From assembly GCF_041296385.1 (NCBI RefSeq), contig NC_091015.1, positions 93,108,004 through 93,172,003 of the forward strand: 64,000 nucleotides of DNA, in the 5' to 3' direction. The notes under the pieces were generated by a model that ran no database searches, had not been told where the DNA came from, and saw only the letters and a list, made by a program, of their open reading frames with translations. The stretch's first letter is position 1. Every line of letters begins with the position of its first letter. Of this stretch, positions 52,601-64,000 are shown piece by piece. A program made the position numbers and the translations under genes. This DNA comes from Aphelocoma coerulescens (Eukaryota; Chordata; Aves; Passeriformes; Corvidae).

Positions 52601-55504
52601 CTGGAATCAGTAGAACTCCTCCTATGGATGCCAACTGAAGCTAAAACGCTGCCTACAAACTAGCATGTCTTAGTGTGGTTAAAATAAAATGGGGGATCTC
52701 AGAAATTCTTTTAGGGCTTGTTTTCTAAGTATAGCTGTGAAATTTGCAGGGTAGAAGATGTTTTGTTTAATGGATCGAAATTACTGGGGTTTGGGTGTTC
52801 TTTCTTGTCATGCTTTTGAAATAGTATTGTAGCAGCAAAATTACACTCAACAAAGGTATATCTAATGGTATTTGGTTGAAGAACCTGTCTTTTTAAATTA
52901 TGGAATCAATAGATATGATCAGCATCTTGTCTTCTGTTTGTTTTAGTTTGAAAATTTTTCTTTAATAGACAAGACTTTACATTTCTGTAGTAAAAATAAA
53001 GTAACCCTTTCTTTTTTAAAGTTCAGTAAGTGATTTTTCTGTGTGTTTTTCAACCACTGGAAGATAAATTTTATCTACCTTTTGGTTCTTAGAGAGAGAC
53101 AGGGTGTATAAGTCCTTTAGGAAACTTCAGTTTTGATGTGCAAACAAGGCCCCCTCTACATGGGAACTGTTTTTCTCTGGCATTTTAGAAAACTGTTGCA
53201 TTCAGTTTGGCCTTTGTTTTGCTTGCATGTGAGAGCTATCCTTTCTTCTAACTGTATATTGCTGTGACAAACTCAGACACTGAGAGATGGCTGAGACTGA
53301 GTTTCTGATATCTAACAGCCCTGTCTAGTCTCAGGTGACAGATATTCTACACCATTCAACTTATGAATCAGTGACACTCTTTTCTGCTGTTGTCTTAATA
53401 CCTGAAGAATTATTTTGGACTAGTCAAATTGAAGTTTAGCATGAATGGAACAAAAAGCAAAAATGTATAAGTATTTTTTAATCAATGGATTTTTTGGTGA
53501 TTAAAAAATATTTGAGAACTAATTCAATATATTAAAAGCAAATAATAAAAGATAACTCTTGGGCTGAAAATATTTAAATGCATTGTCAATGCTGATTAAG
53601 CTGCTTTGTCTGTCACAGTAACAGGTGAGAAAGAGAAACACAGATGAGAACTAAAGAAGTGCCTTCCACGTATACATACTGTAGGCATCAAAGAAATAAA
53701 GAGTTTGTTAGGAGAAATACCTCCATAATATAAAAATACAATATAAATGGGAATAGAAGTCTCTATCTGAATTCTGGTTTACATGAAAAAAATTGCACTT
53801 CAAGTGTAGATAATATGGTGAATTAGACCACAAGTTTTGAAACAACTTGCAAAGAGAACTTTGAAAATGTGGTTAAGCTTGAACTATTGCAATGATATTT
53901 TTTGATTCTGTAAATGGCCTCAAGTAATTATTGCTCTGAGTCTGCAAGCATACCCTAAGGATTAATGTGCATAACCCATCACTGGAGCCCCTGAAGTATT
54001 TCTCTGAGTATCTAGAGAATCTCCCAGGAGAGCTTGACCCCATCTCTCCATTCAGTCCATGTGGAACATCGGAGGTGGAATTTAGCAGCTGCTGTCTCAG
54101 TTCCTCTCAGCAGCGCTATTGAAGCAGAATGCTTCACTGCTTTTCTAGCTCTGTCTTACCACTGAGATGAGACCTCAGTGTTTCATCTGGGACTTTTATT
54201 CATTTGAGACTTATATGTGGTTACTTGATTAATGTGCCCATGATTCTAGCTGATAGAATTGCTTTGGAGAGAGAGCCATATTCTTGAAATCCCTCTTGGG
54301 TGAATTGTTCAAGCATTGGACAAGGTGATAAGGGTGGATAATCCAAGCAGAGGTATCAGTTTCCATATTCCCTGTCTCTTCCCTGTCAAATCTTTCCCAC
54401 CAGACTATGTCTTCATGCTAGCAGCACTTAATATATCCATGTGTAATCTGAACTATGCCTTTTCTCTCCCCCTTTCCATACTTCCAAATCTGAGGCTATC
54501 CAGAGCAAGTTCATTGTTCTGCTTACACCAGATTTTTCAGCATCAGATCACATCGATGATCTGAACAAGCACCGGGCAGTTTTCGACTCCTCCATGGCAG
54601 ACGTGGTAGTCGATAGAGCGATGCTTCACTTGCTATTTGTGAGAGCAGCCAGTGGGCTCTGCCAGGCCATTGTTAGTGCCAGAACTCCAAGGAGTCGTCT
54701 CTTCTGGCCACAGTCCTCTGAATTGTCTCACAGAGAGATTATTTTCTGCTGTAAATATTCTCCAGTTAAACTACATGTACTTTTGTTTCCCCTCGTTATT
54801 TGTTTGTTTCATGGTCATTGTCCAGTGGTTGAATAGACAAGCATGACAGCAGTTAAACTTTCATATAAGCTATGCAGCAAGCTAGAAGAAAGGAAAAACT
54901 CACAAATGGCCTCCACAGACACTCTTCAGGAACATCTTTGTTTCTGGCTCGTGTAACAGCATAGGAGAATGCTCTCTGTCAGGGTGTACAAAGGGACTAC
55001 ACATCCTGAAGCACACTGAACACTGGTAGTCTGTCTTTCTAGAAGCAAGGGAGCTGACGTGTTCATCTCAGAAGTGAGTTAGCAAAGCAACATTAATACA
55101 TTGCCACTAAATTAACTTCTTCCTCTACTAGCTATATTTATTTGACAAAGGGTTCATTACATACCTCACATATTCTGCTTTACATGACTCTCACCTGTCT
55201 ATGCCATGTCTAATAAAGAAAACCCACACATTTCTAGCAGCTTTTGGTTTCGACTGAAAAATATCAGTACAAAAATCAATAGCAAATGAAGAACTGAAAC
55301 TTTTAGACCATTGTGACTATATTGAAATAAGCATCGTAGTAGCTACTATACTAGCTGATTTTTTCCTGCTTACTTACTAATAGAAAAGAGTTTGGGTTTC
55401 AAGGTGTTTGGAAGTAATACAGCACATCGCCTCTTCCAAGACATTTACCTTTGCAACAGAAAATAATTTGATTCAGAAAACTGAAATATGTGACAAATGT
55501 TAAA

Positions 55505-56505
55505 TGGATTAAAAGCTGGTTCACTGACAAATTGAAAAATGTGATGTCAATGGGCAGATATAAATTACTGGGATGTGTCTAGCAGAGTCTGCCTGGAATC
55601 AGTTGTTGGGTCAATAGCACTTAACATTTTTATCAACAGTCTAGACAGTGATATAAGACATTTTCAGTAAAGCTTGAGCATGACAGAGATTGGTGAGGTA
55701 GTAAATAGTATGTTAGCTAATTGCAGAAGCTAATAAAACATATTTTAATATTGCCAGATACTACCAGCCTCTTGTGTGGGATAAAAAACTATAGGTAGCT
55801 GTTAAGCTGTGATTTAGAAAAGGACAGGTTATTAAAGATAATTGACTCTACTTAGATTCTTTGTACAATGTTGTGGAAGAAAAAAGCACTAATGCAATAA
55901 TATACATATTAAAGTCAACTCTCAGGCAAATGGGATGATGATTGCCATTGCATGCTGTATAGATAAGACTGCTTCTAGGATGCCAAGGCAAATTTTGGTG
56001 TCCAGTCCTAGGAAAAATAAGGAAATAGGACAAATGGAAGACATTGGGGTGCACAGGACCTGGAGATCAGGTTTCAAATCCTGTGTAGGTTTAACAAGTT
56101 AAGCTTAGTTTATTATTATGTATGTATATTTGGGCATGAAAAAAATTTTTGTAGGTTTGGGACAAGAAACACTTTCAGCATCATTGATAAAGGCCCAGCG
56201 AAATTCAGTGATTGGAAAATAATATTAAGGGAAAATGCAGCCTCATATTAACTTGCAATTTGTTATCTTTGAGGATTACCCATTAGTGGATCAGCTGAGC
56301 TGGGGAGGTGATAGACTCATCAGTACTAGATGTCATAAAAAAAAAAAAAAAAGGAGAGGGAAAGGCAGAGTGCTCTTGGTAAAAGATGCACTGTAATCCA
56401 GTCACTGGAGGTACTGCACTTTGAAGGTGGGTAGCCAGATCAGATAGCAAGCTGGGTAGTTCTGGCCGTGGCTAGCATCTGTTAATTTTATGATTTCTTT
56501 CTTAG
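55505..56505 (+). mobile_element. Ancient, highly decayed CR1 LINE copy with 3' end
   Basis: A long + strand element recognisable only by scattered words in the right order. AAGCTGGTTCACTGACA and GCCTGGAATCAGTTGTTGGG come first (about 55515-55610), then ATTTTTATCAACAGTCTAGA (about 55630). Later GAAATTCAGTGATTGGAAAATA (in two words, about 56200), the GATTACCCATTAGTGGA segment (about 56275) and GGTGATAGACTCATCAGTACT (about 56310) match the 3' end of ORF2. The end AGATCAGATAGC, AGTTCTGGCCGTGG and TTTTATGATTTC (about 56435-56505) resembles the 3' UTR of older CR1 families shared with turtles and crocodilians. The middle (55700-56150) is poorly conserved. An A16 run (56337-56352) lies inside it. 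It is much older than the other CR1 copies here. Confidence 0.6.
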
Positions 56506-58263
56506 TTTATGTGCTGCAAGGAGAACAGTCATACATGCTCTGTCCTAAATCTAAAATATACCTGATTTAAACAGTTGACTCCTGAGGGGTCATGGAGAAC
56601 CCTGCTGTACCAGGACCAGATAGTTTGCTTGTTCTTCGCTGTCTTCTGAGCCAGAAACCAGACAAGGCTGAAACTCAGATCCCAGAAATGTTGATCCTCT
56701 TTCCTAAATGGTATCTGAGTATGACTTGTGGTCACCACAGTAGTGACCAACAGGTTTTAAGGTGGGAAGGGACTTTGCACAGCCTTGAGGAGGGAACAAG
56801 AGTAGTCCAGCAGAAGCCTTTGGGCCAAGAGCTCTTTATTTCTGAAGTACCACAAGACTGTGAAAACACAAGGTTGTCACAAGTCCATGTGGCCTCAGAA
56901 CTTGAGAATCTTGAACAGGATAGTGGGTTGTCTGGTGCATCACTGTGTTAGTGGGGCAGGGATTTCTGGGGAATTTTTTATCCAGCTCTAACAGATGAAA
57001 AAATTAGAGAGGCTTTCAGACAATAAGCTTATTTTAGATCTGAAATAGCAACACAGACTTTAAACTAAAATATGGGTTGAAAGCAATTGCTCTAAACCTA
57101 ATTGTGTATGCTCCTAAGTTAGACTATCTATGAGAAGAGGTAGTGGACTGAGGAAAGTATGAGATAAAAAGGCTATTATCACCATGGGAAAGAGAGGAGT
57201 AGGTAATCTATTACTTGTTGGAACATGGTGGTATCAACTGGGGTAGAGGTTATGGAAGAAGGAGGTTGTACTATATGATAGCACCATTATTTCTATTGTT
57301 TCCTTATTTGTTTAGCATTTAGTGGAATTACAAACTTTAGTAGGCTCCTTTTCAGAAAGTACTTTCTGCTGTTTCTCTCTCTATAACAGGCAAGAGGTAG
57401 AGAGAAAATATTAAAATTTTCCCACTAATGCCTATTTCTTTTGATCAGTGTGTATTTATTCTGATATTCAGTGGTTGTTTATTTTAAGTGTATTTTTTAC
57501 AAAGCATTTGCATCAGATGGAGTATATTTTGTTGTGGAAAATGAATAGGCAGGATCTACAGATCTTGATGACATTCATCAGAAGACATACATTGTGGGGC
57601 TTGAGAATACTGACAAGTCTGCGTTTGTTAAGAATACTGGCAATTCTGCATTAGTTTCTTAGATGTCATCTTCCTTTTAGTGCATATCACTCCACAGGGA
57701 ATTTGCTTCTGAAGATAGGTTTAGCAGTTCTGGAGCTATGAGTAACATGCACCTCAGGGAGCCAGAATCTGTAATAGAAAACATATTTTGTCTGTTGTCC
57801 CTTTTGAAGTATGTAAGCAATATACAAAATGGACAGTGGCTTGCTTATTCGTATGCCACTAGATGTTACCAAGGAATTATTTACTGTTTTGTGTCATGTA
57901 TGTGCAGTTTATCAGAATTTTTCCTAATTAAAAGCTTTAGCATATTTAGCTTCACCTAACTTGGGGCTAATAATTTATGAAGGATATGCTTTGTTATGGT
58001 ACTTAGAGTGATTGACTGTTTCTATGGATGTGATAGATCTAATTTTACTGGTATATTATTGCTTTAAGCAGTGTGGTACTGTGCTTGCACAGAAGCTGAA
58101 AAAACACTTTCAAGTTAAAAGTTCATTGGTGATCAATGCTATTGGAAATGCTGGAAAGATATCAGAGGCTTTTTTTAAATGGTTGTCTTTTTGTCTGAGT
58201 GTTTCTGGAGTGTTTCTAAGGTCATATGTGATGATTATGTTTATTATGACCTTTTTCTTTCAG

Positions 58264-58489
58264 GAATATCAGCCTTGTAACACCAACGCCTGCCCAGAGT
58301 TAAAAAAGACAACTCCTTGGACCCCCTGGACCCCAGTGAACATTTCGGACAACGGTGGTCACTACGAGCAGCGATTCCGATACACCTGCAAGGCGCGCTT
58401 GCCTGACCCAAACCTGCTGGAGGTGGGACGGCAGCGCATCGAGATGCGCTACTGCTCCAGCGATGGCACCAGCGGATGCCTGACAGATG
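58264..58489 (+). CDS. SEMA5A: SEMA5A exon E: end of TSR3 and TSR4
   Basis: Internal exon of 226 bases: 75 codons plus a first G, ending in phase 1. The acceptor is CCTTTTTCTTTCAG; the donor is GATG|GTGAGC. The peptide opens EYQPCNTNACPELKK, closing TSR3, and continues with TTPWTPWTPVNIS. It then reads HYEQRFRYTCKARL and ends MRYCSSDGTSGCLTD. It is almost identical to what I recall of human SEMA5A. TSR4 is atypical: the CSxTCG segment after the tryptophans is missing and an NIS sequon (residue 26) stands there instead. The exon is clearly richer in G+C than the flanking intron and holds 14 CpG dinucleotides. The next exon should begin with two bases completing a glycine codon and supply the rest of TSR4 and TSR5; it is not seen in the remaining 5.5 kb. 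Confidence 0.95.
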
Positions 58490-61400
58490 GTGAGCAAAGC
58501 GAGGCGGGCTCACCATGCCCCCTGCTAGCGACATGCCTGCAGTTCCATTTTCAGCACAGACTGGAAGTTTCTGCTTGCTGGTGCTGTGTGTAACAGAGCT
58601 GATAATGAAAAGGAGGGCATAGTGATCCCAGTAGGGAACCTAGCCTGTGTTTCTTCTGGATGTAGAGTCATGATTCAGACTAAGCAAGTGTCTTTCACCA
58701 CCAGTTATGAGATTTGCCAGGTTATTTTAATACTCTTTACAATAATCCTATTGGAAGTTTCTCTTACCTCCTTATACTCCCCCAAGCTTTTACTAGGGGT
58801 GAATTTGTGGAACATTAACATATTTCTGGAACATCTTGCTAGAGTATGGAATATTCTAAGAACTTTTGCTCAGTAATTTGAAAGTAACAACCGTAAGATT
58901 CATGCAGGTGTTTAAATAAATAAGGAGCTTATGTACTGGGTAATTTCTATTATAAAAGTTTATGTTGTGCTTTTGCTAGTAATTTAAAGTTCTGTTTATT
59001 TCTGAGATCGAAAACCAAACTCCTTCAAAATCTTTTCAGCTTTAGATGACTTTAAATTGGAATTATTTTGTTTCAGAATTCTCTTATTTTCCTATCAGTA
59101 ATACATAGTTTTGTATATGTATAAAGAAATCAAAACTAGGAGAAATGCTGACACTCATTCTAATTTTATTAATGTATTTCATTGATTATCCAGTTTTAAT
59201 TGTATATCAGTGTATCTTTTAAATTATATTTTAGTCATACAATCTAAAAAAATACTGATGTCTGGTTATTATGTTTTAGTATTTATAGGCCTGTTTTCCA
59301 TTTGCATAGTCTTTTCTATCTTCACAAGATCCAGGTTAGCTGAAAAAAAATATTGTGTTACTCAAGGCATTTGTCTCATCTCAGACCACAAAGAGAGGAC
59401 AGTTTTTAAGTCCTTGGACTTCCCAATTCTCAATATTTTTCAGACAAACCACCTATTGTGAAAGTCAGTGTTAAGCTCCTGCCTGTACTAGGTTTACATG
59501 TCAAGGTTTTGGAAGCAGGGGAAGCTGCAGATTTGGTTTCTGTGATGATATGCTAGAAACTTCCATCCTGCCCGGCCCCACCCTTCATCCTGTACAAAAC
59601 CTTTATTGTTTCACTTGGCATCTGTGTCTCTTTGGAGGGAGCAGGATGTTAGTAATTTTTTTAAGAAATATATAGTAGTGAACTGTGTGAAATAATAAAA
59701 CAAAACCCATGGTACTCCAGATAAGATTTAGTTTTGTGCTCTGCGTCATTCCCATTTCAGATAATCTACACTGTCAAATTTTTTTTAGGTCTGGATAGCA
59801 AGGCAGATATTGACATGGAGCAGCTCTTGACACAAGTGTTTCTTCTATTCTGTTTTCATCCATACTAAATTTCAAACTAGTTTTTAGCAAAGACTTTGCT
59901 CTGCTAGGATTGGTGTATGACCTGTCTCTCTTGTCCTTAATGAGAATTCAGGGTGGTGGTGCTCTTTTTGCACTCTGCCAGCACTTCAACATTGATGACA
60001 TGTTTTTAAAATTTCATGAGATTAAATGAGAAAGGGAATATTTTTCCCACCAGGCAGTGCAGATGTGGGAGAGTTAACACAAGTAGAAGTAGAGCTGCAG
60101 GAGAGTCTAGGTATAATCTGGTCTGACAGCTGAGGTGGCAGCACGTAAGAAAGGAGTATACAAAAGCCAAAGCATGACATAAGAGAGGAGGTCAATAAGG
60201 CAAGCCAGTGCAAGGGTTATAGATCACATTGCTGCAAAAAAATTAAACTTGGCATGGAGACACCTCTCTCAGCTCTGAAGTCATGATCATAAGACGTCTC
60301 CTGGAGCTGGATGCATAAGCTGACTCCTACAGAATGTAGGCAGAAGTAACAGACCCTACAATTTTTAAAACAAAGCATTTTTTCAGTGTGCAAGTGGCAG
60401 GGGATGATGGTTCAGGTGCATTCTTTGCCTGATTAGCTTGAAGATTTTTTTCTTTGCACCTGAACATAATACTCCTGAATTTCCTGGCATTGTACTTTTT
60501 TTTGTTGCATCTTGCTGAAGCTGCTCCTTTGATTCATTTGGAAATAATTCATCATTGGAGCAATGTGCATGACCCCAGTCCTGTTGCATAGTAATAGAAA
60601 TGTTCATCTGGGTGAAGGATTTTTGCTGACTAATCCCAAAACTACTGAATATTTAAGTACTTTTTATTGAGTACTTGACGGGGCAGAAGCTATTATACAT
60701 CTGTCTGTTCTTCTTAGTGAGTGCCCTTACAGCTTTGTCATTAATTTGCACTCATTCTTTGATTCTTTTTTGGCCAGTGAGACTTTAATTATTCTGTAAT
60801 GAAAGATGAAATTCGATCAGTGCTCCAAGTGGTTGCATTAACCAATATACTGCTGGTGAAAATAGCACATTTTATTTTGAGACTGTTTGCTTAGTCATTT
60901 TCTGGTTATGGACGCCAGAACAATATGGAGTGGAACATTTGCTGAGGGAGGGGTGAGGGGGGAATAATTTTGATTTGCTGATGAGGTGAAACTTGCTGAC
61001 TGCCTCCAAACTGCAGGATCCAGGAGCACTTGCCTGATCCCAGGTTTAGATGTGGGCCAACACACCACCAATCTACTGCTCCTTGGTTTCATTGGAAGAA
61101 AATACATGAATAAGAGTCATGTAGGGTAGCCATGAGAATGGGAAACCATGAATTGTGGCAGACACCATTTCTGGCTAGATAGCAAGAAAACATCCTAACT
61201 TCCTTCCACCTGACCAGAGCATTCTTTTCATTATCTCCATGTTGAATTGTAGCATGGCTTTTACGGAAAGATTAATTCTGGTACAAAATGCTTGGCATAC
61301 CTCATTACCAAAGATGTGTTCTGCAGAGATCAGTTCTCTGTTCCTTGCAGATAGGAGCCATTTGTTAGAAATTTTCTCATTGCCTATAATCTCCCACTGT

Positions 61401-64000
61401 GCAACTATAGTCATGCTGTGTTAAACAGAATCATGTTTCACTGTCAGATGCTAGCAAAGCAAACTTTCTTTGCAGTATGACCTTAGAGATAGAACTTCTT
61501 GCCAGAAACCCTCTAGACTCCTCCTGAGTGTGGTAAGATTTCTATCTCAATCAAGTAAGCAGTAGCATTTGCAGACTGTGCTGATTTGAAGTTTGATTAA
61601 GAGGAAAGAAAAATAAATCTTTGTCCCTGTCTCTGGGTTTTCATAGTGCTCAGGTAGGAAAGAGACAGCTATTTCAAATAAACTGAAAGAGGTTGTGCAC
61701 ATTGTTGTATGTCTTAATGCACTGTCTGTACAATCCAGCATTTAGAGTATAGAAACACATTACCCTAGGCTTTCATGGATGCTTATGAAACATATTAAAT
61801 GTCTACAGCAAACATGCTGGCTCTCTGTAAGGTTATCTCATATATAAACAGTAATAATTTCATTCAAAACATAATTTTTTAATCCAGGGATAAATATTTC
61901 GCAAGGTATGTGGTTGTCTGGTTTTTCTAGGTTGAATTTATCTTACCAAAGTCTAGACTCCATAGTAGTCTGCAGAGAGAGCTTTAGCACCCTGACGAAT
62001 GAGGGATCCATTGAAGATAAGCATCTGATACAATGGGCACAATCCACCCTCTGGAGATACTGCCTTCTGTCCATGGAGTACAATGCAAACAGCAATGGTG
62101 GGCTTAGACAAGACACTTGACTTTGACATGGCCAGAGTTAGACCAGGTTAGCTTCCAAAATGCCTTCTGAAGGCCATTAAACAAAGGCAATACTTCTAAT
62201 TTTAGTCATTTCAGTCTTAAAGAGTCTTTTGTTTGCTTCTTTTTTTATTTTTTTATGTCCCAGTCACCTGGAAATCTGCACCTAGATTCCTAGTTGTTGC
62301 TGCTTCCTCTATCTCAAACTTCAAAATAATAGGTTTTTTTGAAGGAAGGATGTGATTTTGTCTGAATTACTCTTCTAGTGGTTATGATCTCTTGTGAAAA
62401 GTTTGATTAAATCTTTCCTTGTGCTACCCACAGGAAATCTAGAGTGCATTCAGAATTTATTACAGAATAGAATGTGCTGATAATCAGGAATGTCCTGTAG
62501 TCAGGAGGAATATGTGTTGAGATGATATCTCTTATACTGTTGTATTGAAGCTAAGATTTGATATTCTGAGTAAGAACAAAATGAATTCTGGAAGTTAGAA
62601 CTGAATCTGATGACAAATTCAAGTTTGATTGACAAAGTACAACTCAGTGGAACTTCGGGGTTAAATACTTAAGCACAGAAAAGCTAGGTACAAGAAATAA
62701 AATTCTCATGCTAACATGACATCCTCCATCTGCATACACTTTGGGTTTTTTAAATAGGGCATCTTTGCATTGCATTAGTGTTTGCCATTACATTTTACTA
62801 TTTCAATTTTACTGTGTTTTGTAGGTTTATAAAGTTTTTATAAGTTTTGGATATTTAGGCCTGAATTTAGATAAGTTTTATGCTTCAATAATATGGTCAA
62901 ATAACTTGCAGACTATCTCCAGAGAGTGACAACACTGAAACAATCTTTGCTTATCCTTGTTACCTCTGCACTTCAAGCAGTGTTTCAGGCTGTCATTTAG
63001 AAGTGATTCAGGATACTTGAATTTTGGCTTCAGATCATCTTTTCCTAAAGTCATGAACCTAGACTGCTTGGATAATTGAATTTTCTTTGTTAGGTCGGAA
63101 CTGGAGGACATAAGTCATAAATCAGTCAAGTAATATAATTTATCAGGTGTCACAGCTACTTCTCTCTTACTTAGAGCTGTATTACTTAGCTACAGGCTAG
63201 ACTATGGAATTATTATTAATCTATGTGCTTTAATAGAGCCTCACTTTTAAGGCAAATTAATTTAACTTGGCTGAGTATGTTGCAGTTTTCAAGCAGAATC
63301 AGGCCAACCAAACTCTCATTACAGACTTTTGCAAAGGCAGATTGTTTTCTCCTGTGCTAGTCAGGGCAGGTGACTTTCATGTTAACATGTCTCCAAACAG
63401 GATTAATTTCTTGTGTATTTATGAAGTTATTTCAAGTCAACCAAAAAGTTTTAAAAAGTTACTTAGAAATCATCGAATCATCTTGGTTTATATCAGAATT
63501 ATGTAAATTACTTGGGCAACTATTTTCAGTTATATCTGCATTATGGAATAAGTGAATCACCAGCAAAGCACTAGTTTCTCTGTAATTTTACTCATATTGA
63601 ACAAAGCAGAAGTATTTGGAATGAGAGAAAAGTTTTCTGTTTAGATGTCAGTTCATATCTTCTCTCTTCCCTGATCTTAGAAGTCTATGGTTATTTTGTC
63701 CACAAAATCACTGTGATTGCTTTTACTGAAGTTTTTGCAGTACTTGCTGCTACCCATGGGACTTTTCACCTTAGAGAAGCACAGCTGCCTTTTTAAAATT
63801 GTACTGGGATCAAGTACTTAAATCCCCTTTTCTAGCCTCTGTGTGCAGCAGTTTATTACTTGAGTACAACTTCTGAACAACTGAAAATGAGCCCTTGATA
63901 AGCTGTGAGCAGAATTCATGCTTCCCTTGTTCACCAGGCTCTAAGTCAGTCCTAGGCTTTCTGAGAACAAGTTAGTTTAAAACATTTGAATGGTGAATCT
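58490..64000 (+). other. SEMA5A: SEMA5A intron downstream of the TSR4 exon (3' end outside window)
   Basis: 5.5 kb of AT-rich sequence following a phase 1 donor. I recognise no exon, no CR1 end and no other repeat in it. The next SEMA5A exon, expected to encode a run near GAWSAW of TSR5, is not seen. Confidence 0.8.

Larger units (their letters stand above)
27001..58263 (+). other. SEMA5A: SEMA5A large intron between TSR3 and TSR4 exons (phase 0)
   Basis: 31.3 kb. Phase 0 at both ends (GTG|GAA) and the continuous TSR3 sequence (CPGCSV then EYQPC) argue that no constitutive exon is missing here. It contains a CR1 copy right after the donor (27065-27345), a small possible CR1 end (29560-29630), A20/T18 tracts (30904-30992), a hairpin cluster (32293-32660), and A runs. 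Further along are a decayed minus-strand coding-like segment (37956-38770), an LTR-like repeat with a microsatellite (46050-46660), and an ancient CR1 (55505-56505). Stretches between these show nothing I can name. Confidence 0.85.
11353..58489 (+). other. SEMA5A: SEMA5A gene interval, internal part (five exons)
   Basis: Span from the first to the last exon I can recognise. SEMA5A is a class 5 transmembrane semaphorin, an axon-guidance and cell-migration cue; family knowledge gives the order sema domain, PSI, seven thrombospondin type-1 repeats, one membrane helix and a short tail, with plexin-B3 (and A-type plexins in retina) as receptors and sulfated proteoglycans bound through the TSRs. 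Seen here: five exons whose joined frame is open throughout, with intron phases 0, 2, 2, 0 between them, and 2 and 1 at the outer edges. Exon sizes are 118, 182, 144, 148 and 226 bases. The paralogue SEMA5B is the main alternative. I prefer 5A because long stretches, especially in the TSR3 and TSR4 exons, match my recall of human SEMA5A nearly residue for residue. Confidence 0.93.

Noticed and set aside
58012..58593. 193-codon + strand frame at the TSR4 exon taken as one gene
   Set aside because: Only 58264-58489 is coding. The earlier codons are intron read-through before a strong acceptor and the later ones follow a GTGAGC donor.
1..64000. CRISPR arrays, operons, tRNA or rRNA genes, phage or bacterial islands
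   Set aside because: No direct-repeat/spacer pattern, no dense gene order and no RNA gene signature was seen. The window is vertebrate intron and exon sequence throughout.

Overview
The window is intronic and exonic DNA of a vertebrate, almost certainly a bird. It is AT-rich. Its recognisable interspersed repeats are CR1 LINE fragments and one LTR-like repeat of a type I recall from bird genomes. I see no Alu, B1, MIR or L1 sequence and no prokaryotic gene organisation. Five short, well-spliced exons on the + strand encode the middle of semaphorin-5A (SEMA5A): the end of the PSI domain and the first four thrombospondin type-1 repeats (TSRs). The identification rests on recalled vertebrate SEMA5A sequence, unbroken reading-frame phase across all five exons, and GT-AG borders at every junction.

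Layout: 1-11352 is intron upstream of the first recognised exon, with two CR1 fragments. Exon A (11353-11470) encodes the PSI end. Exon B (16714-16895) encodes TSR1. Exon C (18998-19141) encodes most of TSR2. Exon D (26853-27000) encodes the end of TSR2 and most of TSR3. After a 31.3-kb intron, exon E (58264-58489) encodes the end of TSR3 and an atypical TSR4. Intron sequence continues to 64000. The exons join into 818 bases with no frame break, giving 272 complete codons plus a partial codon at each end. The sema domain (5'), TSR5-7, the transmembrane segment and the cytoplasmic tail (3') lie outside the window or were not recognised in it.

The large intron holds most of the non-exonic structure: several CR1 copies (one ancient and highly decayed, 55505-56505), an LTR-like repeat whose A/T-rich part has become an (ATTTT)n microsatellite (46050-46660), an unassigned decayed coding-like stretch on the minus strand (37956-38770), paired homopolymer tracts, and a cluster of short perfect hairpins near 32.3-32.7 kb.

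I did not find a new multi-gene system. The best items for follow-up are the minus-strand coding fossil, the hairpin cluster, the in-frame-skippable TSR2 exon, and the CpG-dense TSR4 exon. Family and domain statements come from memory of SEMA5A and CR1; no alignment was run.
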